Below, in pieces: positions 7,984 to 16,437 of a stretch of 64,000 bases of DNA (positions are counted from its first letter, which is position 1; every line of letters begins with the position of its first letter). The translations under genes and the position numbers were made by a program. Under the pieces are notes generated by a model that had not been told where the DNA came from, ran no database searches, and saw only the letters and a program-made list of their open reading frames with translations. Source of the stretch: a virus; IMG/VR virus record IMGVR_UViG_3300025712_000004, positions 1 through 64,000 of that record. The stretch is one strand, 5' to 3'.

Positions 7984-8020
7984 TTGACATCATATTGGTG
8001 CCATGTATAATGGCTCCAAG
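7984..8020 (+). promoter_or_regulatory. Promoter-hairpin module
   Basis: TTGACA (7984-7989), 16-base spacer, TATAAT (8006-8011). Arms 7995-8004 and 8010-8019 form a 10-position inverted repeat with one mismatch; the -10 box starts in the loop and runs into the second arm. Confidence 0.85.
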
Positions 8021-8040
8021 ATAAACAAACGGAGAAAGTT

Positions 8041-8346
8041 ATGTATTCATCAAACACACAATTCACTAAAGAAGTTGGTATGGTTTTAGTTGAGCAGTAC
8101 GAATATATCGAGTCAGAAGGACCACCATGGGGTTCGGTTGAGTATACGTTTAAAGATTTCACAAAAAACGATTTGACAGAGTTTGTAGAACGATATAAAC
8201 TTATCGAAATCAAGTCGGGATTGTGTTGTGATTATGCTTACGCAATAAATGAACTACACTGCATCAAGGGCGATGAGGTTGCATCATACGACGAAGATGC
8301 ACAAACATTAACAATTTTTGGTTGGTCTATACAGGGGATAAAATAA
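8041..8346 (+). CDS. Hypothetical protein, 101 aa
   Basis: I do not recognise this protein. It is acidic and soluble, with an aromatic-rich middle (EYTFKDFTKNDLTEFVERY) and three Cys around residue 60. It is the first gene after its own promoter-hairpin module, starts at an ATG preceded by GGAGAAAG, and its stop touches the next start, so it is co-translated with the following gene. Position among early small genes suggests a host-takeover role, which is only a guess from context. Confidence 0.75.
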   Translation: MYSSNTQFTKEVGMVLVEQYEYIESEGPPWGSVEYTFKDFTKNDLTEFVERYKLIEIKSGLCCDYAYAINELHCIKGDEVASYDEDAQTLTIFGWSIQGIK

Positions 8347-8822
8347 TGATTACAGAAGAAGGTAAAACTAAAGAAGTTGAAACTACAGGCCGTGCGTTTT
8401 TTATGGAACACTTAGCCAACCGTGCACAATTACGTGGCTTCAATAAAATCGTTCGAACCAGAACCAGAACACATAATGATTGTGGTCAGAAGTTCTTATT
8501 CGAAAAACATTTTAACGGTGGCTCACAATATATGGGTCATGCGTACCAATGTAACCATGGTTTAGATTATTCGATTAATCGTGTTGGTGATTTGTTCCTT
8601 AATGCGTGTCAATTGGCATTAGAGGCAGATAGTAATAAATCTGTATATGTTAGGATATATGTTCGCTTCAACGCGAAAGAATGTAACTTAGCAAACACCA
8701 CAGTGGAAAAAGCCATGGCCGACCACTGGAAAGCAAGAACGGCTTTGATTGCAAAACAGGAACTATTCGATTGCATCAAGCCAGATAACTTAACATTTAA
8801 GCTATTTATCGTAACTGATTAA
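8346..8822 (+). CDS. Hypothetical protein, 158 aa
   Basis: Unrecognised soluble protein. I chose the ATG at 8346, which follows AGGGG at good spacing; a TTG 24 bases upstream is also in frame. It is rich in basic residues near the N-terminus (KIVRTRTRTHNDC) and has several Cys and His (CGQKF, YQCNHG) that could bind metal but do not match a zinc finger I know. It overlaps the end of the 101-aa gene by one base, pointing to translational coupling. Confidence 0.7.
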   Translation: MITEEGKTKEVETTGRAFFMEHLANRAQLRGFNKIVRTRTRTHNDCGQKFLFEKHFNGGSQYMGHAYQCNHGLDYSINRVGDLFLNACQLALEADSNKSVYVRIYVRFNAKECNLANTTVEKAMADHWKARTALIAKQELFDCIKPDNLTFKLFIVTD

Positions 8823-8832
8823 GGAAAATATT

Positions 8833-8934
8833 ATGTTTACTAATTTATTATATTGGTTTAGAATGAAACGACTTTGCTTCATACATAGAAAACAACGAGC
8901 AGAACGAAATAAAGAAATAAAACAAAATAAGTAG
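8833..8934 (+). CDS. Small basic protein, 33 aa
   Basis: A 33-codon gene lies between 8822 and the next promoter. It has a good AAGGAAAAT ribosome binding site. The peptide has a short hydrophobic start (MFTNLLYWF) followed by a strongly basic tail rich in Arg and Lys, like small membrane-surface or nucleic-acid-binding phage peptides. Its stop codon TAG directly precedes the TTGACA of the next promoter. Function unknown. Confidence 0.55.
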   Translation: MFTNLLYWFRMKRLCFIHRKQRAERNKEIKQNK

Positions 8935-8971
8935 TTGACATCATCTTGGGGTCATGTATAATGGCTCCAAG
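8935..8971 (+). promoter_or_regulatory. Promoter-hairpin module
   Basis: TTGACA (8935-8940), 16-base spacer, TATAAT (8957-8962). Arms 8945-8955 and 8961-8971 pair over 11 positions, two of them G-T, around the -10 box. The same module recurs at 38455 and 62795. Confidence 0.88.
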
Positions 8972-8991
8972 ATAAACAAACAGAGAAAATT

Positions 8992-9180
8992 ATGAAATTA
9001 CATGACCAAGTATTACACTTAAAGAAAATGGTAGCCGAGCAAGAAGACCAGAATAATGAGCTTCGTCGGTACTTAAACTCAAGTAAGTTTCATATCGATA
9101 AAACTGTGCAAGTATCAGATTTGTTCTTGCGTTTAGATGAAGGTAAGCGTACAATGGACGCATTAGCGGAGCATTTATAA
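8992..9180 (+). CDS. Hypothetical coiled-coil protein, 62 aa
   Basis: Short, highly charged, probably helical protein (QVLHLKKMVAEQEDQNNELR) with heptad-like spacing at its N-terminus. It follows a promoter-hairpin module and AGAGAAAAT. Its stop overlaps the next start in TAATG, so translation is coupled. No family recognised. Confidence 0.7.
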   Translation: MKLHDQVLHLKKMVAEQEDQNNELRRYLNSSKFHIDKTVQVSDLFLRLDEGKRTMDALAEHL

Positions 9181-9557
9181 TGTTTACAATTAAAGGCGCA
9201 CACAAAGATATAATCGACCGTATATTATTCCATAAAAAAGACCGAGTTTTTGGTTTGCGTGAGGTTACATTGGAATTGGCGAACTCAAGTAAAGAAGACA
9301 TTATCGCAGCACTAACCGCTACGAACAATTTTAAATTTGAAACATATAGTGGTGATTGTAATGACAGTATCGACGTCGACCTTGTAACTTATAGGGAAAT
9401 GACCGATAAAGAGAAGTCAGAAAAGGACGAAACGATAGAACGATGTCTTCGTTATAATATGCGAAAATTGCAAGAAGCTTGCGACCGAACTACCGAGAAT
9501 AACGAGCAAATAAAATCATATATTTCTAGACATAATCTAGATATTGTATTAAACTAG
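9180..9557 (+). CDS. Hypothetical protein, 125 aa
   Basis: Unrecognised protein with a mixed alpha/beta N-terminus (residues 1-80) and a charged helical C-terminus (KSEKDETIERCLRYNMRKLQ onward). It shares TAATG with the upstream 62-aa gene. The context is a run of small early phage genes; no catalytic motif is visible. Confidence 0.7.
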   Translation: MFTIKGAHKDIIDRILFHKKDRVFGLREVTLELANSSKEDIIAALTATNNFKFETYSGDCNDSIDVDLVTYREMTDKEKSEKDETIERCLRYNMRKLQEACDRTTENNEQIKSYISRHNLDIVLN

Positions 9558-9571
9558 CGGAGAAAAAAATA

Positions 9572-9808
9572 ATGGCAATAACTATATCACCATACCAAGT
9601 AATAAAGCTCGATGGCGTCACAATAAATGATGTAAAATACTGCGACGAGCTTGAACGTCATTATGTTGAACATCGTGGCACTAATTATATAGTAGATGAA
9701 TATACTTTACCACAAACCGACGCGTTTACATTTACTGTGGTGTTGGTGGAAAATCCAAAATGTGATTTTTCTGGTGTTGGCGTAGTTCGGAGTATAAAAT
9801 GTTATTAA
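9572..9808 (+). CDS. Hypothetical protein, 78 aa
   Basis: Unrecognised small, mainly beta-strand protein (ISPYQVIKLDGVTINDVKYC, HRGTNYIVDEYTL). Good GCGGAGAAAAAAATA ribosome binding site, 14 bases after the previous stop. It is the last gene before the structured non-coding region. No motif that indicates function. Confidence 0.7.
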   Translation: MAITISPYQVIKLDGVTINDVKYCDELERHYVEHRGTNYIVDEYTLPQTDAFTFTVVLVENPKCDFSGVGVVRSIKCY

Positions 9809-9868
9809 GACACCATATAATATCCAAATTACATCTTAAATTTGGTATATACATCAAGCCAGAGTTTA

Positions 9869-9884
9869 TGCTATAATTCACACA
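9869..9884 (+). promoter_or_regulatory. Extended -10 promoter for non-coding RNA
   Basis: TGCTATAAT (9869-9877) is an extended -10 element. No clear -35 is present. The flanks GAGTTTATG and CACACACTC pair at 7 of 9 positions around the -10, echoing the promoter-hairpin modules. Confidence 0.5.
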
Positions 9885-10250
9885 CTCGATGTTTGTTGGT
9901 GAATCTAGAAGTTTTAGAACTGGACTGCATAAGATTACAATAACTAGGTCTGAGATATGGCCGATGCATTATACGATAACCTAAAAGGTTGTTCGTTCAA
10001 ATCATATTCAAAGAGTATGATTTGAACGGGCTATCTAACTAATAGCTAGTCGGGTAGTGCCGATGATGGGAAGTGGGCTTGTTACCCACAAAACACTAGG
10101 TTGTCCTAACCGTGATAGGAACATGACGAGGCATGAAGTGTATGGCTGGAGCGAAACCAGAAATGGTGGTTTACTGTGAAGCATATGTGATATTGATATG
10201 TGGAGTATCGGGGGAGCTGGGAAGCGGTGCTCACAACCTCCCAAATAATT
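9884..10250 (+). ncRNA. Candidate structured non-coding RNA, about 360 nt
   Basis: The 9809-10331 interval has no gene but many strong stem-loops in a row. They include a 13-bp stem (about 9994-10028), GTGGG/CCCAC with a 7-base loop, TCCTA/TAGGA with a 7-base loop, CTGG/CCAG with loop AGCGAAA, and an outer GGGAG/CTCCC stem near 10211-10243. It is GC-richer than its neighbours and is preceded by an extended -10 promoter. It resembles no RNA I can name: no RNase P core, no tmRNA end, no complete tRNA. Strand is inferred from the promoter and gene direction. Confidence 0.5.
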
Positions 10251-10251
10251 C

Positions 10252-10289
10252 TTGACAGAGTTATTTGGTTAGTTTAGAATTAACCAAAT
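10252..10289 (+). promoter_or_regulatory. Promoter-hairpin module
   Basis: TTGACA (10252-10257), 17-base spacer, TAGAAT (10275-10280). Perfect 9-bp arms 10263-10271 and 10281-10289 enclose the -10 box as the loop. Confidence 0.85.
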
Positions 10290-10331
10290 CGCTTTGATTT
10301 AAACAACTTAACTATATTATTGGAGAAAAAT

Positions 10332-10703
10332 ATGAACTTATTATCATTGATTACTTTAGGCTTATTCGGCAACAAAAAACGTAGCATCAGCGACATCGTA
10401 GAAACTTTCACTACGGTCCGTACAGAACTACAAAGTGCAGTGGAAGAAGCTCAAGAAGCTATCGATACGGCAGCGTTAGATAAAGCCAAAGCAGACGCAG
10501 TAGCGGAAGAAGCAATCAAAACCGCAGAAGCTCGTGCATTTGCACTTATCGCTAAAGCTAAAGCCGACGCGAAAGTTAGCCAAGGTAAAGCATTAGAAAA
10601 ACAAGCCAAAGTAATTGAATCTGGTATTACCGAAATTAAGTCGGCCAAATCATCGATTAAATTAGCCAACCAATGGCTAGAAAAAATTCCATCTATCGAC
10701 TAA
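10332..10703 (+). CDS. Hypothetical Ala/Lys-rich coiled-coil protein, 123 aa
   Basis: The protein opens with MNLLSLITLGLFGNKK, nearly the same as the start of the protein at 47821 (MKLLTVLTLGLYKTK). This suggests a shared N-terminal tag or domain. Residues 30-110 are Ala, Glu and Lys rich (EEAQEAIDTAALDKAKADA) and predict a long helix. I chose the ATG after GGAGAAAAAT over an in-frame TTG 12 bases upstream. A UUCG hairpin follows the stop. Role unknown. Confidence 0.75.
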   Translation: MNLLSLITLGLFGNKKRSISDIVETFTTVRTELQSAVEEAQEAIDTAALDKAKADAVAEEAIKTAEARAFALIAKAKADAKVSQGKALEKQAKVIESGITEIKSAKSSIKLANQWLEKIPSID

Positions 10704-10729
10704 TAACGAAAACCAAATAATAATTAAAT

Positions 10730-10745
10730 GGACTCTTCGGAGTCC
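10730..10745 (+). terminator. UUCG tetraloop hairpin
   Basis: GGACTC TTCG GAGTCC is a perfect 6-bp stem with a stable UUCG loop. It has no long U-run after it, so it may act as an RNA 3'-end stabiliser or processing site rather than a full terminator. Confidence 0.5.
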
Positions 10746-10760
10746 TTACTGGAGATAAAA

Positions 10761-11414
10761 ATGGCAAGACCACCAAATAAAGACATGTTGGCTGGCAATA
10801 AGCACCAATCAACATTTGGTTGGTTTATTATTATAAAATATTCAACAAGTAAAAATATAGAAATTTTGTTCGACGGTTCGGATAAAACAATGATTACAAC
10901 CAATGAAAGAATTCGAAGTGGTAATCTAAAGAACCCATCACACAAGTCAGTGTATGGTGTCGGGTATTTTGGATATGGAGAACATCGAGCAAAAATAGGA
11001 AACAGAGATACCAAGGTATATAAAGTTTGGCATGGTATGTTCCAAAGATGTTACTCTGATGGATATAAAAATACGTCATATGATGGGTGTATCGTATGTC
11101 CAGAATGGCACAATTTCCAGACATTTGCTGTTTGGTTCCATGATAATTATATAGCGGGATTCGAATTAGATAAAGATTCAATTGTTGTCGGAAATAAGAT
11201 TTACTCACCAACAACATGTAAATTTTTAAGTAAAATGGATAATGCGGCTTTACAATCAGCGTGCAAATACACAGTCCAAATGACTAACGGTATCGAGAGT
11301 GTTACATTCACAAACCAAAGAAAATTCTGTATAGAACATAACCTTTGCCACAAGGCTATAAACGCAGTTATTAAAGGGCGAACAAAACAACATAAACAAT
11401 GGAGATTATTATAA
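10761..11414 (+). CDS. Homing endonuclease-like protein with extra N-terminal and HTH domains
   Basis: The 217-residue protein has three parts. Residues 1-70 form a small beta domain (GWFIIIKYSTSKNIEILFDG, then SVYGVGYFGYG) often fused to phage homing nucleases. Residues 75-155 have the HNH-like family core: W.GMFQRCYS, C.VCPEWHNF, ELDKDSIVVGNKIYSPTTC. The C-terminus (FCIEHNLCHKAINAVIKGR) is a helix-turn-helix like NUMOD or intron-encoded nuclease repeats. The start is the ATG after GGAGATAAAA. It sits directly before uvsX, with overlapping stop and start, a typical site for a mobile gene next to a conserved replication gene. Confidence 0.7.
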   Translation: MARPPNKDMLAGNKHQSTFGWFIIIKYSTSKNIEILFDGSDKTMITTNERIRSGNLKNPSHKSVYGVGYFGYGEHRAKIGNRDTKVYKVWHGMFQRCYSDGYKNTSYDGCIVCPEWHNFQTFAVWFHDNYIAGFELDKDSIVVGNKIYSPTTCKFLSKMDNAALQSACKYTVQMTNGIESVTFTNQRKFCIEHNLCHKAINAVIKGRTKQHKQWRLL

Positions 11415-12412
11415 TGGCAAGCGCATTAATGAAAAGAATGATGAAAAATAGCACAGTTAATGGTACAGATATATTGGGTGAGTCTAAATATTTTAAACGA
11501 AGCTCGATAATGACTTCTATACCTTTACTAAATGTTGCGTTTTCTGGGGATTTTAATGGTGGTTTAAGCGCAGGTATAACTATGCTCGCTGGCGAGTCAC
11601 GAAGCTTCAAGACTGGGTTTTTAATTCAATTAGCACTAGCGTTCCAAACTAAACATAAAGATGGAATTGTATTGTTTTATGATAGTGAATATAGCTCACT
11701 AGAATATTGGATTTCCGCTGGCATCGATATGAATCGAGTATTGCATGTTCCAATAGAAACAGTCGAAGAACTCAAAATCGACATCACCCAACAACTAAAC
11801 GACATAGAAGAATCTGAGCATGTTATGGTTGTTATCGATTCCATTGGTGGATTGGCTAGCGCAAAAGAAGCTCAAGACGCAGAAGATGGTAAGTCTACAG
11901 TGGATATGTCTAGAGCCAAGGCAATGGCTAGTTTGTTCCGTATTATTACCCCTAAGCTAAACAAGCGAGATATACCATTAGTACTCATCAATTCATTCTA
12001 CGAAACGATTGAGATGTACAGTAAGCGAGTTTATGGTGGTGGTAAGAAGATATTCTTAGCTTCCGATGACGTATGGTTTATTTCTAGAGCACAAGACAAA
12101 GAAGGTAAAGATTTGGTTGGTTACAACTTCACCCTAAATATCGATAAGTCTCGTACCATCAAAGAAGGTAGCAAATTCCCAATAAATGTCACATGGGTCG
12201 ATGGTATAGATAAATACTCAGGTTTATATGAATTGGCCAAAGAATTTGGTGCTCTTCAGGTTGCTGGTGCGTGGGTTAAAGTTATGGACTTATCGACAGG
12301 TGAACTGTCGGGCAACAAACGTGCAGCAGCCATCGGTAGTGAATTTTATGATGAGTTATTAAAGCACCAACCGTTCGTAGATTTCGTCAAAAATAAATAT
12401 TGTTTAAACTAG
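11414..12412 (+). CDS. uvsX: UvsX/RecA-type recombinase
   Basis: The 332-residue ATPase would form filaments on single-stranded DNA and drive strand exchange and recombination-dependent replication. Walker A is GESRSFKT (about residues 60-67), close to T4 UvsX. A Walker B strand ends VMVVIDSIGG, and the segment VLINSFYETIEMYSKRVYGG matches the T4 loop after motif 4. Length agrees with T4 UvsX (391) minus a shorter C-terminus. The start ATG overlaps the stop of the homing gene (ATAATG). Its partners UvsY (48532) and gp32 (41734) are in the window. Confidence 0.93.
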   Translation: MASALMKRMMKNSTVNGTDILGESKYFKRSSIMTSIPLLNVAFSGDFNGGLSAGITMLAGESRSFKTGFLIQLALAFQTKHKDGIVLFYDSEYSSLEYWISAGIDMNRVLHVPIETVEELKIDITQQLNDIEESEHVMVVIDSIGGLASAKEAQDAEDGKSTVDMSRAKAMASLFRIITPKLNKRDIPLVLINSFYETIEMYSKRVYGGGKKIFLASDDVWFISRAQDKEGKDLVGYNFTLNIDKSRTIKEGSKFPINVTWVDGIDKYSGLYELAKEFGALQVAGAWVKVMDLSTGELSGNKRAAAIGSEFYDELLKHQPFVDFVKNKYCLN

Positions 12413-12421
12413 GAGAAAATT

Positions 12422-12790
12422 ATGTCAAGTATGTATACTAAAATATATGTAATTATGATTGCAGCGTTCATTACTTTTGTATTATCAATCAAAGCGATTG
12501 TGTCTGTATCTACGTTAGATAGCGTAACTATAACACCAACTAGAGTATTCGAAAAATTTAGTGGTGGTGAGGATGGCTCCACAACTTATATGATGGACGC
12601 CAAAACACCTTATGGTGAATATGTTGAATATAAATTGGATGACAATATTATATTCTTACACTTCGACTCCGGTAGACTAAAGAACCAATTACATGATAAT
12701 ATAGGTAACGAAATTACATGCCGAACTACTGGTTGGCGAGTCCCTTTCTTGTCGATGTATGAAAATATACATAAATGTGAATTTAATTAA
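12422..12790 (+). CDS. Single-pass membrane protein, 122 aa
   Basis: Residues 8-32 form one transmembrane helix (IYVIMIAAFITFVLSIKAIV). The rest (residues 35-122) is a beta-rich domain with two Cys near the end that may form a disulfide, so the domain is probably periplasmic. No signal cleavage site is obvious. Good AGGAGAAAAT site. I do not recognise the family; similar small anchored proteins are common in large phages. Confidence 0.7.
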   Translation: MSSMYTKIYVIMIAAFITFVLSIKAIVSVSTLDSVTITPTRVFEKFSGGEDGSTTYMMDAKTPYGEYVEYKLDDNIIFLHFDSGRLKNQLHDNIGNEITCRTTGWRVPFLSMYENIHKCEFN

Positions 12791-12799
12791 ATCCTTTAG

Positions 12800-12834
12800 T
12801 TGACTTTACACTGGAACCTAGTAAAATAGGTTCC
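12800..12834 (+). promoter_or_regulatory. Promoter-hairpin module (prs-NAMPT operon)
   Basis: TTGACT (12800-12805), 16-base spacer, TAAAAT (12822-12827). Perfect 8-bp arms GGAACCTA/TAGGTTCC at 12813-12820 and 12827-12834. Confidence 0.85.
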
Positions 12835-12864
12835 AACATAAAGTTAATCAGACGGAGCAACCAC

Positions 12865-13710
12865 ATGAAAGGTTTCATTGAAGTAAGTTATAACGAATTA
12901 TTATATACATCGGCTATGGTAGATACTAAAGTATTTTCTGGTGGTGAAGTTAATATAAAAGTCCCAAATAGTAAAATCCCATATGTAACTAGCGCAAATA
13001 TTGTTGCGACAATCCATGATACAGAAATGCTAATGGCGTTATTACAAACAGTCGACGCATTACGCATCAAATATAACAAGCTGGAAAAAATTGAGCTTAT
13101 TATGCCTTATGCACCATACGCAAGACAGGACCGTGTTTGCAATGATGGTGAGAGTTTATCTTGTAAAGTGTTCGCCAACTTAATCAATAGTTGTGATTTT
13201 AATAGAGTGTCTATAGTAGACGCACACAGCGACGTTCTACCAGCACTAATCAACAACTGCACTAATCTGGACGTATTATCGGTTATTAATCGAATAGAGC
13301 CACTTAGACGAAGCCTACAGGCTAAAGAATATGTTATTTGTGCACCAGACTTCGGTTCTACCAAGAAAGTAGAAAAGGTAGCCAAAGCATTCAAGCATGA
13401 AACAATCATCCAAGGTACAAAGAAACGTGACTTAGCCACTGGTGAGTTATCCGGTTTTGGTGCATATGGCGATTGTACGGGTAAAGACATCTTAATCATA
13501 GATGACATATGTGATGGTGGTGGAACTTTCGTTGGTTTGGCGAAAGTACTCAAGACACTTGGCGCTAAATCTGTATCACTTTATATCAGCCATGGAATTT
13601 TTTCTCGTGGAATCGATAACTTAGTTGACAACGGTATTGACCATGTGTATACTACAAACTCAAACGAACAAGCAACACACGATAAATTAACCACATTAGC
13701 AATCATATAA
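12865..13710 (+). CDS. Ribose-phosphate pyrophosphokinase family (PRPP synthetase or NARP1 Adps-like)
   Basis: The 281-residue protein is a shortened Prs. It has MPYAPYARQDR (residues 80-90, ATP-binding flexible loop), IVDAHSD (118-123) and the PRPP loop ILIIDDICDGGGT (209-221), with KKRD near 187. Prs makes PRPP from ribose-5-phosphate and ATP. In the published phage NARP1 system the homologous enzyme instead pyrophosphorylates ADP-ribose. Sequence reading alone does not separate these. It is directly followed by the NAMPT-like gene behind one promoter, so its product is very likely the next enzyme's substrate. Confidence 0.88.
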   Translation: MKGFIEVSYNELLYTSAMVDTKVFSGGEVNIKVPNSKIPYVTSANIVATIHDTEMLMALLQTVDALRIKYNKLEKIELIMPYAPYARQDRVCNDGESLSCKVFANLINSCDFNRVSIVDAHSDVLPALINNCTNLDVLSVINRIEPLRRSLQAKEYVICAPDFGSTKKVEKVAKAFKHETIIQGTKKRDLATGELSGFGAYGDCTGKDILIIDDICDGGGTFVGLAKVLKTLGAKSVSLYISHGIFSRGIDNLVDNGIDHVYTTNSNEQATHDKLTTLAII

Positions 13711-13722
13711 TTGGAGAACATT

Positions 13723-15318
13723 ATGAATGCATTACAACAAGCAGTAGCACTTTCTTTAGCGACATCAGCAGTTCCAGCAAGCTTAGCGAAAGACGTTTAT
13801 AAAGAATTTCACCCATTCGCTTACCATCCTGAAGTTGTAGAAGTATATGCAAATTATATCAATCGTTCAGGCAAACTAACAAACATCCCACAAGAAATTA
13901 ATCTAGGCGGTGTCGTGAATCTAGGCTCACAACGTTTTTGTATGGACTTCTTGATTGGCGAATTCAACGCAACATTCTTTAACTTACCAGTAGATGTAGC
14001 AATCGAACAACATGCTCGTATTATTCGTGCAATGTTGGGTAAAGAGTTTGATGATACTCGTTTACGCCAGTTACATAATTTAGGTTATATGCCTTTACGT
14101 GTTAAAACTATTAAAGAAGGTACAATCGTCCCATATGGTGTTGCTACAGTGACTGTCGTTTCTACCAAAGTCGGCTTCCAATGGTTAACTAATTCAATTG
14201 AAACTGTTATGTCTTGTGAAATTTCTGGCATTTCTACCTCATGTACAACAGCAACAGCATACATGAAGGTGTTCTACGAGTTCGCAATCAAAACTGGCTT
14301 ACCGTTAGAAATGGTGCCATTCCAAGGCCATGACTTCTCAATGCGTGGTATGATATTTGGGCGTCAGGGAGCTTATATCAGCGGTCTTGGTCATTTAGCT
14401 AGTGGATTGGTTGGAACTGATACTATCGGTGCCGTGTGTCTCGCTGAGAGATTCTACAAAGCCAATATCGAGAAAGAATTGGTTGGCTGTTCGGTTGACG
14501 CCACAGAACATAGCGTAACATGTAGCTGGATAGAAGAAGGCGAAGAAGAATTTGTTAAATACTTAATGAATATCGCTTCACCTAAAGGTATCTTATCTAT
14601 CGTTGCCGATACATGGGACTTCGAGAACTTTGTAACTAAAATCCTTCCACGATTGAAAGATGCAATTATGGCTCGTGACGGTACGGTTGTCATTCGTCCA
14701 GATACTGGTTGTCCGGTTAAAGTATTGACTGGCTACACTAGCGACGAAATCGAAATCGATGATACGTTCGACCGTGTGTTCTGTAAAGAAACCAGAAAAG
14801 AATTATCAGCTTTTGAAGTTAAAGGTTTGATTGAAACGTTATGGGACATCTTTGGTGGCACCCATACTACTGGCACCGACGGTAAGCAATACAAATTACT
14901 TGATGAACATATCGGTGCAATCTACGGTGATAGCATAACTCTAGAACGTCAGCGTTTAATCCTTCAGCGTTTAATGGATAAAGGCTTCACTTCTAAAGTA
15001 GTGCTTGGTATTGGCTCTTACACGTACCAATACGTTACTCGCGACACTCATGGTTCTGCTGTTAAAGCAACAAGCATGGTTAAATGTGACCGTCGTGTAG
15101 CAATCTTCAAATCTCCGAAAGGTTTTGAGTTTAAGAAATCAGCGAAAGGTTTACTATATGTTGGCCGCGATGAAGATGGCAATATCTACCAAGAAGAAGA
15201 TGTCAGCGTAGAGCGGGAGCAAGAAGGTTTACTTGAAACGATTTTCCTTGATGGTGAAATGATGAACACTACATCACTACAAGAAATTCGTCAGCGTATA
15301 TTCGAGCAAATAACTTAA
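13723..15318 (+). CDS. nadV: Nicotinamide phosphoribosyltransferase family (NAMPT/NadV or NARP1 Namat-like)
   Basis: The 531-residue protein matches NAMPT over its length: FQGHDFSMRGM, GLGHLASGLVGTDT, VVIRPDTGCP, then AIYGDSITLERQ and GIGSYTYQYVTRDTHG near the C-terminus. NAMPT joins nicotinamide to PRPP to give NMN. The NARP1 homologue joins it to ADP-ribose-pyrophosphate and gives NAD in one step. No NMN adenylyltransferase is visible in the window, which favours a NARP1-like pathway or reliance on the host. The start is the ATG after TTGGAGAACATT, 12 bases after the prs-like stop. Confidence 0.9.
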   Translation: MNALQQAVALSLATSAVPASLAKDVYKEFHPFAYHPEVVEVYANYINRSGKLTNIPQEINLGGVVNLGSQRFCMDFLIGEFNATFFNLPVDVAIEQHARIIRAMLGKEFDDTRLRQLHNLGYMPLRVKTIKEGTIVPYGVATVTVVSTKVGFQWLTNSIETVMSCEISGISTSCTTATAYMKVFYEFAIKTGLPLEMVPFQGHDFSMRGMIFGRQGAYISGLGHLASGLVGTDTIGAVCLAERFYKANIEKELVGCSVDATEHSVTCSWIEEGEEEFVKYLMNIASPKGILSIVADTWDFENFVTKILPRLKDAIMARDGTVVIRPDTGCPVKVLTGYTSDEIEIDDTFDRVFCKETRKELSAFEVKGLIETLWDIFGGTHTTGTDGKQYKLLDEHIGAIYGDSITLERQRLILQRLMDKGFTSKVVLGIGSYTYQYVTRDTHGSAVKATSMVKCDRRVAIFKSPKGFEFKKSAKGLLYVGRDEDGNIYQEEDVSVEREQEGLLETIFLDGEMMNTTSLQEIRQRIFEQIT

Positions 15319-15326
15319 ATTGATAG

Positions 15327-15361
15327 TTGACTTTACACTGGGACTCTATATAATGAGTCCC
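15327..15361 (+). promoter_or_regulatory. Promoter-hairpin module
   Basis: TTGACT (15327-15332), 16-base spacer, TATAAT (15349-15354). Perfect 7-bp arms GGGACTC/GAGTCCC (15340-15346, 15355-15361) enclose the -10 box. Same sequence as the module at 25196. Confidence 0.88.
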
Positions 15362-15391
15362 AACATAAAGCTAACTTACTGGAGCAATCAC

Positions 15392-16428
<1,037 letters not shown>

Positions 16429-16437
16429 GAGAAAATA

